From contig JBDTTU010000006.1 in the NCBI GenBank assembly GCA_039930465.1, forward strand, positions 13,290 through 77,289: a stretch of DNA of 64,000 nt, given 5' to 3'. The DNA is from LMDS01 sp039930465 (lineage in GTDB: Bacteria; Pseudomonadota; Gammaproteobacteria; Burkholderiales; Burkholderiaceae_C). This document shows, in pieces, positions 8,913 to 20,239 of the stretch. The first letter of the stretch is position 1, and each line of letters starts with the position of its first letter. The notes beneath the pieces were generated by a model, which saw nothing but the letters and a program-made list of their open reading frames with translations, was not told the DNA's origin and made no database searches. Both the position numbers and the translations under genes were made by a program.

Positions 8913-9743
8913 TCAGCCCGGCAATCCCGCAATCGACCACAGCTTCAAGGCGTCAACGGTCTCTGCGACATCGTGCACACGCACGATGCTGGCGCCATGC
9001 TGCACGGCGGCCAACGCGGCCGCCACGCTGGCCGCCTGGCGCTGCGACACGTCACGCCCGGTGATCACCCCCAATGTCGACTTTCGCGACCAGCCGACCA
9101 GCAGCGGCCGGCCCAGCGCCAACAGTTCGCGCTGCCGGCGCAGCAGCGCGATGTTGTGTTCCGGGCGCTTGCCAAAGCCGATGCCGGGGTCGCAGGCGAC
9201 GCGATCGAGGCCAATACCACGCGCTGCCAGCGCTTCGCAACGCGCGCGCAGGAAAGCGCCAACCTCGGCGACCACGTCTTCATACGCCGGGCGCGCCTGC
9301 ATCGAATCGGGCGTGCCATGCATGTGCATCAGGCACACGCCGCAGCCCGCGTGCGCGGCCACCACGTCGAGCGCTCCAGGTGCCTGCAACGCGCTGATGT
9401 CGTTGATGATGTCAGCGCCCAGCGCCAGCACCGCGCGCATCACTTCGGGCTTCTTCGTGTCGACCGAAATCGGGCAGCCCAGCTTCAGCGCCGCCTCGAC
9501 CACCGGCATCACACGGGCGAGTTCTTCTTCCAGCGGCACGGCCAGCGAACCCGGGCGGGTCGACTCGCCGCCAATGTCGAGCATGTGCGCGCCTTCGGCC
9601 AACAGGCGTTCGCAGTGCGCCAAGGCTTGCGCCGTGCCGGCATGCCGGCCAGCGTCAGAAAAAGAATCGGGCGTGACGTTGACGATGCCCATCACGCGCG
9701 GTTGCGCCAGATCGATCGTGAAGCGTGTGGTGAGCCAGTGCAT
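8913..9743 (-). CDS. folP: Dihydropteroate synthase
   Basis: 276-residue TIM-barrel enzyme joining pABA to dihydropterin pyrophosphate in folate synthesis; the target of sulfonamides. Signatures visible are MGIVNVTPDSFSDAG (about residue 18) and LDIGGESTRPGS (about 58), then the pterin-site region IINDISALQ and SRKSTLGVITG near the end. The start MHWLTTRF at 9743 matches the family, but no Shine-Dalgarno is visible: the leader is occupied by the terminator hairpin described separately. Located between ftsH and glmM, the classic order. Confidence 0.96.
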   Translation of the reverse strand: MHWLTTRFTIDLAQPRVMGIVNVTPDSFSDAGRHAGTAQALAHCERLLAEGAHMLDIGGESTRPGSLAVPLEEELARVMPVVEAALKLGCPISVDTKKPEVMRAVLALGADIINDISALQAPGALDVVAAHAGCGVCLMHMHGTPDSMQARPAYEDVVAEVGAFLRARCEALAARGIGLDRVACDPGIGFGKRPEHNIALLRRQRELLALGRPLLVGWSRKSTLGVITGRDVSQRQAASVAAALAAVQHGASIVRVHDVAETVDALKLWSIAGLPG

Positions 9744-9750
9744 GACAGGA

Positions 9751-9780
9751 GTAAAAACGGAAACGGGGCCGAAGCCCCGT
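9751..9780 (-). terminator. Intrinsic terminator between ftsH and folP
   Basis: Read on the minus strand, ACGGGGC (9780-9774) pairs with GCCCCGT (9769-9763) around a TTCG tetraloop, followed by TTCCGTTTTT (9762-9753). A 7-bp GC-rich stem, a stable UUCG loop and a U-tract are the full signature of a rho-independent terminator. It lies 27 bases after the ftsH stop and only 7-20 bases upstream of folP. Confidence 0.85.
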
Positions 9781-9807
9781 GTCGTGCGTGAACAGCCGCG
9801 TCGTGCG

Positions 9808-11709
9808 TCAGGCCGTTGCGGCGGCCGTGCCAGGCGCGGCCGGCGGGGTCGGCGGCACCAACTTGCTCATCGAAGGGTTCCAGTCCTTCGGCGGGCGTGG
9901 CGGCCTGTCGTTCATGATGTCGTCGATCTGCTCGGCATCGATGGTCTCGTACTCGAGCAAGGCGTTGGCCATCGCGTGCATCTTGTCCTTGTTGTCTTCG
10001 ATCAGCTTGCGGGCAACGGCGTATTGTTCGTCGAGGATCTTGCGGATCTCGCGGTCGACCGACTGCATGGTCTGCTCGCTCATGTTGGTCGTCTTGGTGA
10101 CCGAGCGGCCGAGGAAGACCTCGCCTTCGTTGTCGGCGTAGACCATCGTGCCGAGCGCGTCGGTCATGCCGTAGCGCGTGACCATGTCGCGGGCGATGTG
10201 GGTGGCGCGCTCGAAGTCGTTGCTGGCGCCGGTGGTCATCTCGCCGATGAACACTTCTTCGGCGATGCGGCCGCCGAACAGGATCGAGATCGTGCTCAGC
10301 ATGCGGACCTTGTCGGTGCTGTAGCGGTCGCCTTCTGGCAACTGCATCGTCACGCCAAGCGCACGGCCGCGCGGAATGACCGTCACCTTGTGCACCGGGT
10401 CGGCCTTGGGCACCAGCCGCGCCACCAGCGCGTGGCCCGACTCGTGGTACGCGGTGTTGCGGCGTTCGTCTTCGGCCATGGCCATCGACTTGCGCTCCGG
10501 GCCCATCATGATCTTGTCCTTGGCCTTCTCGAAGTCGCCCATCTCGACCACCCGGCCATTGCGGCGCGCGGCGAACAAGGCAGCCTCGTTGACCAGATTG
10601 GCCAGGTCAGCGCCCGAAAAGCCCGGCGTGCCGCGCGCCAGGATGTCGGCACGGATGTCTTGTCCGACCGGCACCTTGCGCATGTGCACGTTGAGAATGG
10701 CTTCGCGGCCACGCACATCGGGCAGCGTCACGTAGACCTGGCGGTCGAAGCGGCCCGGGCGCAACAGCGCCGGGTCGAGAATGTCGGGCCGGTTGGTCGC
10801 CGCCATCACGATCACGCCGAGGTTGGTCTCGAAGCCGTCCATCTCCACGAGCATCTGGTTCAGCGTTTGCTCGCGTTCGTCGTTGCCGCCGCCCAGGCCG
10901 GCACCGCGGTGGCGGCCGACCGCGTCGATTTCGTCGACGAAGATGATGCAAGGCGCGCTCTTCTTGGCCTGCTCGAACATGTCGCGCACGCGCGCCGCGC
11001 CGACACCGACGAACATTTCCACAAAATCGGAACCCGAGATCGAGAAGAACGGCACCTTCGCTTCGCCGGCAATTGCCTTGGCCAGCAAAGTCTTGCCGGT
11101 GCCCGGGGGGCCGACCAGCAACACGCCGCGAGGGATGCGCCCGCCGAGTTTCTGGAACTTCTGTGGGTCTTTCAGGAAGTCGACCAGTTCCTTGACCTCT
11201 TCCTTGGCTTCGTCGCAGCCAGCGACGTCGGCGAAGGTGGTCGTGTTGTTGGCCTCGTCGAGCATGCGGGCCTTGCTTTTGCCGAAGCTGAAGGCGCCGC
11301 CCTTGCCGCCGCCTTGCATCTGACGCATGAAATAGATCCACACGCCGATCAGCAGCAGGATCGGGCCCCATGACGCCAGCATGCTGAGCAGGAACGAAGG
11401 TTCCTCGCGCGGCTTGACGTCGAACTTGACGTTGTTGTTGATCAGGTCGCCGACCAGGCCGCGGTCAAGGTAGGTCGCCGTGGTGCGCAGTTCCTTGTCG
11501 TCGCTCGTCTTGGCGCGAATCTCGGTGCCGCTGGCGGTCTCTTGCAGTTGCACGCTCTTGATGCGCTTGCTGCGGACTTCTTCCAGGAAGTCGGAGTACC
11601 CGATCATTCCGGTCTGCGATGCACTCCGGTCGAACTGCTTGAACACGGTGAACAGCACGAGTGCGATCACCAGCCAGACAGCCACTTTCGAGAACCATTG
11701 ATTGTTCAC
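9808..11709 (-). CDS. ftsH: ATP-dependent zinc metalloprotease FtsH
   Basis: 633-residue membrane-anchored AAA protease that degrades misfolded membrane proteins and short-lived regulators. Two transmembrane segments (about 7-23 and 100-120) flank a periplasmic domain. The AAA module shows Walker A GPPGTGKT, Walker B IIFVDEID and the second region of homology ATNRPDILDPALLRPGRFDR. The zinc site is HESGH. The start is a GTG at 11709 (VNNQWFSK), which gives the family N-terminus and has GGAG about 9 bases upstream; a longer frame reaches 11748 without homology. The C-terminus is rich in Pro and Ala. Encoded next to rlmE, as in most proteobacteria. Confidence 0.96.
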   Translation of the reverse strand: MNNQWFSKVAVWLVIALVLFTVFKQFDRSASQTGMIGYSDFLEEVRSKRIKSVQLQETASGTEIRAKTSDDKELRTTATYLDRGLVGDLINNNVKFDVKPREEPSFLLSMLASWGPILLLIGVWIYFMRQMQGGGKGGAFSFGKSKARMLDEANNTTTFADVAGCDEAKEEVKELVDFLKDPQKFQKLGGRIPRGVLLVGPPGTGKTLLAKAIAGEAKVPFFSISGSDFVEMFVGVGAARVRDMFEQAKKSAPCIIFVDEIDAVGRHRGAGLGGGNDEREQTLNQMLVEMDGFETNLGVIVMAATNRPDILDPALLRPGRFDRQVYVTLPDVRGREAILNVHMRKVPVGQDIRADILARGTPGFSGADLANLVNEAALFAARRNGRVVEMGDFEKAKDKIMMGPERKSMAMAEDERRNTAYHESGHALVARLVPKADPVHKVTVIPRGRALGVTMQLPEGDRYSTDKVRMLSTISILFGGRIAEEVFIGEMTTGASNDFERATHIARDMVTRYGMTDALGTMVYADNEGEVFLGRSVTKTTNMSEQTMQSVDREIRKILDEQYAVARKLIEDNKDKMHAMANALLEYETIDAEQIDDIMNDRPPRPPKDWNPSMSKLVPPTPPAAPGTAAATA

Positions 11710-11859
11710 CGCAACTCCATTTCCGGGGCATGAGCTCTGGCGCGACAACCTCGTGCCGCACCGTGCAACCCATGTGCGGACGATTTTAGACCAGTCAAGC
11801 CCCTTGCCCGCATTGCAAACCCCAAGCGCGGCGGGCGTGTATCGGCTTGTTTGCGCGCT

Positions 11860-12558
11860 TTACGGCCGCCTACCGGCCGCGCTGGCCCGCGACTTCAGCC
11901 CGATTCCAACCAGGAAAGTCTCGGCCGACTTGTCGCGTGAGGCCTTTGGCTTGATCGGCTTGACGACCCGGAACGTGGCCTTGAACAGCTTGGCGAGCTG
12001 GCTGTAGCCACTGCCGTGGAACACCTTGCAGACCAGCGCACCCTGCGGCGTGAGGTGCTTCTGGGCGAACTCGACTGCCAGTTCGACCAGATTTTCCATG
12101 CGCGCCGCGTCAGACGCTTCGATGCCCGACAGGTTGGGTGCCATGTCGGAAATGACCACGTCGACCGGTCGACCGCCCAGCAGCGCTTCGAGTTCTGCAA
12201 CGACCGAATCCTCGCGAAAGTCGCCCTGGATGAAGCTCACGCCTTCGATCGGCTCGAAGTCGAGAACATCGAGCGCGATGATCGTGCCATTGAGCGAACC
12301 CGTCGCCGCGCCTCCCACACCCGCTTCCTTCGGCGCAAACTTGCGCCGCACGTACTGGCTCCAGGCGCCGGGCACTGCGCCCAGGTCGACGACGATCTGG
12401 CCCGGCTTGAGCAGATGCAGTTCTTCGTCGATCTCCTTGAGTTTGTAGGCGGCGCGCGCGCGGTAGCCGTCTTTTTGCGCCAGCTTCACATAGGTGTCGT
12501 TCAAGTGGTCGTGCAACCACGCCTTGTTGACCTTCTTGCTTTTGGTTTGGGTTTTCAT
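11860..12558 (-). CDS. rlmE: 23S rRNA (uridine-2'-O)-methyltransferase RlmE (FtsJ)
   Basis: 232-residue methyltransferase that modifies U2552 of 23S rRNA in the late 50S subunit. The SAM-binding motif is VVDLGAVPGAWSQ (about residue 57). The K-D-K-E catalytic set is seen as the Lys in AAYKLKEID, the Asp in VISDMAPNLSG, the Lys in VCKVFHG and the Glu in SAETFLVG. A basic N-terminal tail (KTQTKSKKVNK) suits RNA binding. It is 150 bases upstream of ftsH in the same direction, and divergent from yhbY with only 20 bases between the start codons. Confidence 0.96.
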   Translation of the reverse strand: MKTQTKSKKVNKAWLHDHLNDTYVKLAQKDGYRARAAYKLKEIDEELHLLKPGQIVVDLGAVPGAWSQYVRRKFAPKEAGVGGAATGSLNGTIIALDVLDFEPIEGVSFIQGDFREDSVVAELEALLGGRPVDVVISDMAPNLSGIEASDAARMENLVELAVEFAQKHLTPQGALVCKVFHGSGYSQLAKLFKATFRVVKPIKPKASRDKSAETFLVGIGLKSRASAAGRRP

Positions 12559-12566
12559 CTCGGGTC

Positions 12567-12573
12567 AATAATA
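12567..12573. promoter_or_regulatory. Shared A+T-rich core in the 20-bp rlmE//yhbY divergent gap
   Basis: The gap between the two start codons contains AATAATA. Read rightwards it offers AATAAT ending 6 bases before the yhbY ATG; read leftwards TATTAT ending 9 bases before the rlmE ATG. Either as a -10 would start RNA at or within a few bases of the initiation codon. No Shine-Dalgarno is visible before either gene, which agrees with leaderless or near-leaderless messages. No good -35 was found, so this is tentative. Confidence 0.3.
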
Positions 12574-12578
12574 CGGGC

Positions 12579-13055
12579 ATGACTGCGATTCACTTGACAC
12601 CTGCCCAGCGCAAGGAACACCGGGCTGAAGCCCACCACCTCGACCCCGTCGTGATGATCGGCAACGACGGACTCACGCCCGCGGTGCAAAAGGAGATCGA
12701 CGCGGCGCTGAACTCTCATGGCCTGATCAAGGTGCGGGTGTTTTCAGACGACCGAACCAGCCGCGAGGCAATGTTCACGACGCTGGCCGACTCGCTCGGC
12801 GCCGCGCCGATCCAGCACATAGGCAAGCTGCTGGTGCTGTGGCGCCCGATGCCTCCGAAAGAAAGCACCCCGCGCGAGGGCCGCGGCGCCGGGCCGAAAG
12901 TTGTGAAGATCCTCAAGTTCTCGAAGAGTGGCAATCACCGCGCGCAGGTCAAGAAGATCACCGTGATGGGCAACATGCGCATCGCTGCCGGTGGCGAACT
13001 CAAGCGCGCCCGCAAGCGCGTGAGCAGCGTCAAGAAGACGTCGCAGCAGTCCTGA
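12579..13055 (+). CDS. yhbY: YhbY family RNA-binding protein (CRM domain)
   Basis: 158 residues. The CRS1/YhbY (CRM) domain fills residues 1-95, with the family features LTPAQRKEHRAEAHHLDPVV and the GxxG-like loop IGNDGLTP. The family binds pre-50S ribosomal particles. The C-terminal 55 residues form a very basic extension (KILKFSKSGNHRAQVKK, then KRARKRVSSVKK) that E. coli YhbY lacks and that could strengthen rRNA binding. Divergent from rlmE, which modifies the same subunit. Its last 26 bases overlap the converging DUF4149 gene. Confidence 0.9.
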   Translation: MTAIHLTPAQRKEHRAEAHHLDPVVMIGNDGLTPAVQKEIDAALNSHGLIKVRVFSDDRTSREAMFTTLADSLGAAPIQHIGKLLVLWRPMPPKESTPREGRGAGPKVVKILKFSKSGNHRAQVKKITVMGNMRIAAGGELKRARKRVSSVKKTSQQS

Positions 13056-13506
13056 TCGTTGGCGCCGTTGGGGGTGCGCTCAGGCGCCACGCCAGCGCCA
13101 GCACGAGCAAGCCCTTCAGGGCGAACAGGCCACCCGACACCGCGTGCAGCGCGCCGAACGACCAGGCACCCTGCCCGGCCCGCGCGGCGGCCATCATCGG
13201 CTGCACCGCGAAATGGCTGGCCACCGTGCAGAACAGCGTGCCCATCAACAACACGATGTTGGTGCTGAGCACCGAGCCCGCCCCTGAAGCCGCCGCTTGC
13301 CGGCTGCGCTGGCGCTCCAGCGCGAACAGGATCAACGCGACCGCCAGGCTGGCATAAGCCTCTTCCATCAAGACACGGCCGACCACACGCCCTGCATCGG
13401 CCGAGGCAAGCGTCGCGAAGGCCGACGGTGCTGCCAGCGCCGCGATGCACAGCAGCACTCCGGCCCACAAGCCGGCCAGCAAGGCCGACAAACGGGCGCT
13501 CTTCAC
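13030..13506 (-). CDS. DUF4149 family membrane protein
   Basis: 158-residue protein with four predicted helices (about residues 6-30, 48-66, 80-100 and 122-142), the architecture of the DUF4149 family, whose function is unknown. Start is GTG at 13506, two codons before the conserved-type SARLSALLAGLW segment; the ribosome-binding site is weak. It follows greA by three bases, so the two are probably co-transcribed. The 3' end overlaps the convergent yhbY by 26 bases. Confidence 0.75.
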   Translation of the reverse strand: MKSARLSALLAGLWAGVLLCIAALAAPSAFATLASADAGRVVGRVLMEEAYASLAVALILFALERQRSRQAAASGAGSVLSTNIVLLMGTLFCTVASHFAVQPMMAAARAGQGAWSFGALHAVSGGLFALKGLLVLALAWRLSAPPTAPTIRTAATSS

Positions 13507-13509
13507 CGT

Positions 13510-13986
13510 TCACCCATAGCGCACAGCCATGATCTCGTAGTGCTTGATGCCACCCGGCGCCTGCACTTCGGCCACGTCGCCAGCGGCCTTGCCGATCAGG
13601 GCGCGCGCGATCGGCGAACTGATCGAGATCAGCCCGAGCTTCAGGTCGGCTTCGTCGTCACCGACGATCTGATAGGTGACCTTCGCGCCACTGTCTTCGT
13701 CTTCCAGATCGACGGTGGCAGCGAACACCACGCGCCCTTCGGCGTTCAGATTCGAAGGGTCGATGATCTGCGCCGCCGCAAGCTTGCTTTCGATCTCGAG
13801 GATGCGGCCTTCGATGAAGCCCTGCTTGTCCTTGGCCGCTTCGTATTCGGCGTTTTCCGACAGGTCGCCCTGCGCACGCGCTTCCGAGATGGCCTGGATG
13901 ACCGCATGGCGCTCGACGCCCTTGAGGCGTGCCAGTTCTTCCTTGAGCTTGTCGGCGCCGCGAATGGTGAGGGGGATGGTGACCAT
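13510..13986 (-). CDS. greA: Transcription elongation factor GreA
   Basis: 158 residues, the standard GreA length. An N-terminal coiled-coil (residues 1-78) carries the acidic tip (QGDLSENAEYEAAKDKQGF) that enters the RNA polymerase secondary channel and stimulates transcript cleavage in backtracked complexes. The C-terminal FKBP-like globular domain contains VGDDEADLKLGLISISSPIA. Downstream of carB but separated by a strong terminator, so it probably has its own promoter or is reached by readthrough. Confidence 0.97.
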   Translation of the reverse strand: MVTIPLTIRGADKLKEELARLKGVERHAVIQAISEARAQGDLSENAEYEAAKDKQGFIEGRILEIESKLAAAQIIDPSNLNAEGRVVFAATVDLEDEDSGAKVTYQIVGDDEADLKLGLISISSPIARALIGKAAGDVAEVQAPGGIKHYEIMAVRYG

Positions 13987-14004
13987 GATGAAAAACCCTG
14001 GAGC

Positions 14005-14039
14005 AAAAATGAAGCCGCCGCCGGTGGAGCCGGCGGCGG
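14005..14039 (-). terminator. Intrinsic terminator between carB and greA
   Basis: Read on the minus strand, CCGCCGCCGG (14039-14030) pairs with CCGGCGGCGG (14024-14015) around a 5-base loop, followed by CTTCATTTTT. A 10-bp GC stem followed within five bases by five U residues fits a rho-independent terminator ending carAB transcription 24 bases after the carB stop. Confidence 0.8.
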
Positions 14040-14062
14040 ACAGAACGTGAAACGACTTTATC

Positions 14063-17300
<3,238 letters not shown>

Positions 17301-17317
<17 letters not shown>

Positions 17318-18491
17318 TCTTCTTCTCCGTGTGGGTTGCCATCAGCGCAGTGAAGCGGTCGAACAGGTATGAAATATCGTGCGGGCCGGGCGACGCTTCC
17401 GGGTGGCCCTGGAAGCAGAACGCCGGCTTGTCGGTGCGCGCCAGGCCTTGCAGCGTGCCGTCGAACAGCGACACGTGCGTGGGCCGCAGGTTCGCCGGCA
17501 GCGTTTTCTCGTCGACCGCGAAGCCGTGGTTCTGGCTCGTGATGCTGACGCGCCCGTCGTCGAGATCTTTCACCGGGTGGTTGGCACCGTGGTGGCCGAA
17601 CTTCATCTTGAAGGTCTTGGCACCCGAGGCGAGCGCCATGATCTGGTGGCCGAGGCAGATGCCGAAGGTCGGGATGCCGGTCTCGATCAGCGCGCGCGTG
17701 GCGGTGATCGCGTAGTCGCAAGGTTCCGGGTCACCGGGGCCGTTGCTCAGGAAGATGCCGTCGGGCTTGAGTTCGAGCACCGCGGCGGCAGGCGTCTGCG
17801 CCGGCACCACCGTGACCTTGCAGCCGCGGCTCGCCAGCATGCGCAGGATGTTGCGCTTGACGCCGAAGTCGTACGCAACCACGTGGAAGGTCGGCGCCTT
17901 CAGCGCGCCGTAGCCGGTCTCGAGCGCCCACTCGGTCTCGACCCATTCATAAGGCTCGCGCTCGCTGACAACCTTGGCCAGATCAAGCCCGCTCATGTTC
18001 GGCGCGGCTTTCGCTTTGGCGGTCGCTTCGGCGATGTGGGCAGGCGTGATCGCCTCGCCCAGCGGCAAGCCCAGGATGCAGCCATTCTGCGCACCGGTGG
18101 TTCGCAACACGCGCGTCAGGCGGCGTGTGTCGATGTTGGCGATGGCGACCGTGCCTTCGCGCTTCAGGTACTCGGCCAAGCTCATGCTGCTGCGGAAGTT
18201 CGAGGCCAGCAGCGGCAGGTCCTTGATCACGAGGCCAGCAGCAAAAACTTTCTTCGCCTCGACATCTTCAGCGTTGACGCCGTAGTTGCCGATGTGCGGG
18301 TAGGTGAGCGTGACGATCTGGCGGCAATAGCTTGGGTCGGTCAGGATTTCCTGGTAACCCGTGAGCGCGGTGTTGAAGACCACTTCGCCCACTGTGTGCC
18401 CGGGGGCACCGATCGAAATGCCCTGGAACACCGTGCCGTCTGCGAGTGCCAGGACAGCCTGGGCTTGGGGGAACAGCAGTAGCGGCGGCAC
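17301..18491 (-). CDS. carA: Carbamoyl-phosphate synthase small (glutamine amidotransferase) subunit
   Basis: 396-residue subunit that hydrolyses glutamine and passes ammonia to CarB. The N-terminal CPSase domain contains LTDPSYCRQIVTLTYPHIGNYG. The class I glutaminase triad is the Cys in FGICLGHQIMALA and the His/Glu in QGHPEASPGPHD. The start is taken as GTG at 18491 because the family core begins about ten residues later and GGAG lies about 8 bases upstream; the frame extends to 18599 without homology. The leader contains two hairpins and a perfect TATAAT. Confidence 0.95.
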
Positions 18492-18574
18492 CGGGAATCT
18501 CCGTGTTGTGCGCGCCCAGCTCAGCCCATTCGAGCGCGGGCTCTTGGAGCTTGAGTCTTGTGAGAAAACCTGGG

Positions 18575-18614
18575 GTTTCCGGAGGGGAAACTTTGCCAAT
18601 TTCCCTCAGGAAAC
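18575..18614 (-). promoter_or_regulatory. Two small hairpins with exchangeable arms in the carAB leader
   Basis: Read on the minus strand, TTTCC (18613-18609) can pair with GGAAA (18604-18600), and GTTTCC (18591-18586) with GGAAAC (18580-18575). Because both hairpins use the same GTTTCC/GGAAA arms, the first arm could also pair with the last. This resembles a competing-hairpin leader, but no classical U-tract terminator follows. Confidence 0.3.
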
Positions 18615-18658
18615 ATCGTGTGTTTCGCTGGGCGGGTGGGTTAGGGGTAAACCTCCGA

Positions 18659-18664
18659 ATTATA
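18659..18664 (-). promoter_or_regulatory. Candidate -10 element for carAB
   Basis: A perfect TATAAT on the minus strand, 168 bases upstream of the carA GTG. The -35 position at 17-bp spacing reads CCAAAG, a poor match, so a regulator or a nearby upstream element might be needed. Assigned mainly because TATAAT is rare in such GC-rich DNA and is correctly oriented. Confidence 0.45.
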
Positions 18665-18904
18665 GACCACCGCGCCGGCAGCTTTGGCCCGCGAGCCCCG
18701 CGCACCTAGACGCAGGCGATGCCTTCGAAACATTCAAGAACCAGCGGTCCGCCGCGGTTCGGTCTGGACGATCCTGCCGATCCAGAGCCTGCTGCCGCTC
18801 GCCCTGCTCGCCGCACCCGCCGCCTGAGCCTGGAAACCATTGGTGTCCAGCGACCTGCAGTTGATCCTGCTGGCCGGCGGCCTGGGCGTTGCGCCGCTGA
18901 AGGC

Positions 18905-19312
18905 TCAGAGACCGAGCGCCGCGATGCCGGCCCGCGCGATCTGCGCGTCTTCGTTCGACTTGACGCCACTCACGCCGACCGCACCAACGCACTGCCCGTT
19001 CACCATCACGGGTACACCGCCTTCGAGCATGCCTTCGAGTTCGGGCGCGCTCAGAAACGACATGCGGCCCTGGTTGATCAGCTCCTCATAGACGCGGCTT
19101 TCACGCCGGCCGAGCGCCGCGGTGCGCGCCTTGGCCGGCGCGATGTGCGACGAGATCGGCGCGGCGCCGTCCAGCCGCTGCAGCCACAGCAGGTGGCCGC
19201 CATCGTCGACGATCGCAATCGTGACGATCCATTGGTTGGCGACAGCTTCGGCTTCGGCGGCAGCGGCCATGCTCTTGATGTCGGCGAGCGAGAGGAAGGG
19301 TTTGGTGTTCAT
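18905..19312 (-). CDS. GlcG/HbpS family (DUF336) protein
   Basis: 135 residues of the GlcG/HbpS fold. Family features are the N-terminal ALADIK-like start (LSLADIKSM), IAIVDDGGHLLWLQRLDGA, and the glycine-rich PVMVNGQCVGAVGVSG near the end. Members bind small ligands or haem, or sit in glycolate and propanediol operons; the exact role cannot be told here. No signal peptide is visible. It is a single gene, divergent from the Bax1-inhibitor-family gene across 175 bases. Confidence 0.85.
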   Translation of the reverse strand: MNTKPFLSLADIKSMAAAAEAEAVANQWIVTIAIVDDGGHLLWLQRLDGAAPISSHIAPAKARTAALGRRESRVYEELINQGRMSFLSAPELEGMLEGGVPVMVNGQCVGAVGVSGVKSNEDAQIARAGIAALGL

Positions 19313-19438
19313 CGGGTTTCTGTCCGGCTTGAGTTGCGTGAATCAGCCCACAACTGTACGCACGAAACAGGCCCGAATCCGCCATGACGCAATCCGCCAC
19401 AAGCCGCAAGGGCATGCGCCCACGGGGCAGCAGGGAAC

Positions 19439-19444
19439 TAGAAT
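19439..19444 (+). promoter_or_regulatory. Possible -10 element for the Bax1-inhibitor-family gene
   Basis: TAGAAT lies 43 bases upstream of the ATG at 19488. No good -35 is found at normal spacing. The very strong Shine-Dalgarno AACAGGAGGT (19475-19484) marks the translation start. Confidence 0.3.
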
Positions 19445-19487
19445 TCGCCGCGCGAGTCTCACACCGCGTTACTCAACAGGAGGTCTC

Positions 19488-20183
19488 ATGAATCAACCCG
19501 TGCAAGCCACTTTCACCGGATACGCCGGCGAAGTCACGTCGGCAGAGCAACGCAACCGCGTCTTGCGCAACACCTACTGGCTGCTTGCGCTGTCGATGGT
19601 GCCCACCGTGCTCGGCGCCTGGATCGGCGTTTCCACCGGCCTGATGCGCGGCATGGGCGCGGGCATGAGCGCCATCATCTTCCTCGGTGGCGCCTTCGGT
19701 CTGATGTTCGCAATCGAGAAGACCAAGAACTCGGCGGCCGGCGTGCCGGTGCTGCTCGGCTTCACCTTCTTCATGGGCCTGATGCTGTCGCGCATGATCG
19801 GCGCCGTGCTGGGCCAGACCAACGGCGCGGGGCTGATCATGACGGCCTTCGCCGGCACCGGGCTGATCTTCTTCGGCATGGCCGCGCTGTCGTCGGTGAT
19901 CAAGCGTGACCTGTCGGCCATGGGCAAGTTCCTGTTCATCGGCATGATCATGGTGTTCGTGGCCGCGATCCTGAACATCTTCCTGCAGTCGAGCGCGCTG
20001 ATGATCACGATCTCGGTGCTGGCCATCGGCATCTTCTCGGCTTTCATCCTGTACGACCTGAAGCGCGTGAAAGACGGCGAAGAAACCAACTACATCACCG
20101 CCACGCTGGGCGTTTATCTGAGTTTGTACAACGTGTTCCAGTCGTTGCTCGCGATCCTCGGGTTCGCCAACAGCAGCGATTAA
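19488..20183 (+). CDS. Bax inhibitor-1 / YccA family membrane protein
   Basis: 231 residues with seven predicted membrane helices and a short cytoplasmic N-terminus (MNQPVQATF). The spacing of helices and the C-terminal FILYDLKRVKDGEETNYITA segment with conserved Asp are typical of the BI-1/YccA/YbhL family. In E. coli YccA interacts with FtsH and modulates it; whether that holds here is unknown, though ftsH lies about 8 kb away. Start chosen by the near-perfect AGGAGGT ribosome-binding site. A single-gene unit closed by a strong terminator. Confidence 0.9.
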   Translation: MNQPVQATFTGYAGEVTSAEQRNRVLRNTYWLLALSMVPTVLGAWIGVSTGLMRGMGAGMSAIIFLGGAFGLMFAIEKTKNSAAGVPVLLGFTFFMGLMLSRMIGAVLGQTNGAGLIMTAFAGTGLIFFGMAALSSVIKRDLSAMGKFLFIGMIMVFVAAILNIFLQSSALMITISVLAIGIFSAFILYDLKRVKDGEETNYITATLGVYLSLYNVFQSLLAILGFANSSD

Positions 20184-20206
20184 CGCCTATCGGCGGGACG
20201 GAAGGC

Positions 20207-20233
20207 GGGGGCCCTTTGGGCCCCCTTTTCTTT
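20207..20233 (+). terminator. Intrinsic terminator after the Bax1-inhibitor-family gene
   Basis: GGGGGCCC (20207-20214) pairs with GGGCCCCC (20218-20225) around a TTT loop, followed by TTTTCTTT (20226-20233). An 8-bp all-GC stem with a U-rich tail. It lies 23 bases after the stop, in the convergent gap with the acyltransferase gene, and its reverse may also act on that gene. Confidence 0.93.
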
Positions 20234-20239
20234 GGCTTT

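Larger units (their letters stand above)
18492..18904. other. 413-bp gap between carA and the GlcG-like gene; carAB leader plus unassigned DNA
   Basis: No convincing gene. The left part (18492-18664) is the carAB leader with two short hairpins and a TATAAT. The right part (about 18700-18900) is GC-rich. One rightward frame gives a short hydrophobic run ending at a stop near 18827 (VWTILPIQSLLPLALLA), and another gives SSDLQLILLAGGLG. These could be remnants of a decayed membrane-protein gene, but nothing is recognisable and there is no intact frame with a ribosome-binding site. Confidence 0.4.

Noticed and set aside
18719..19387. Long rightward frame covering the spacer and the GlcG-like gene
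   Set aside because: It is antisense to a clear family member and has an Arg/Ala/His-rich composition with no motif.
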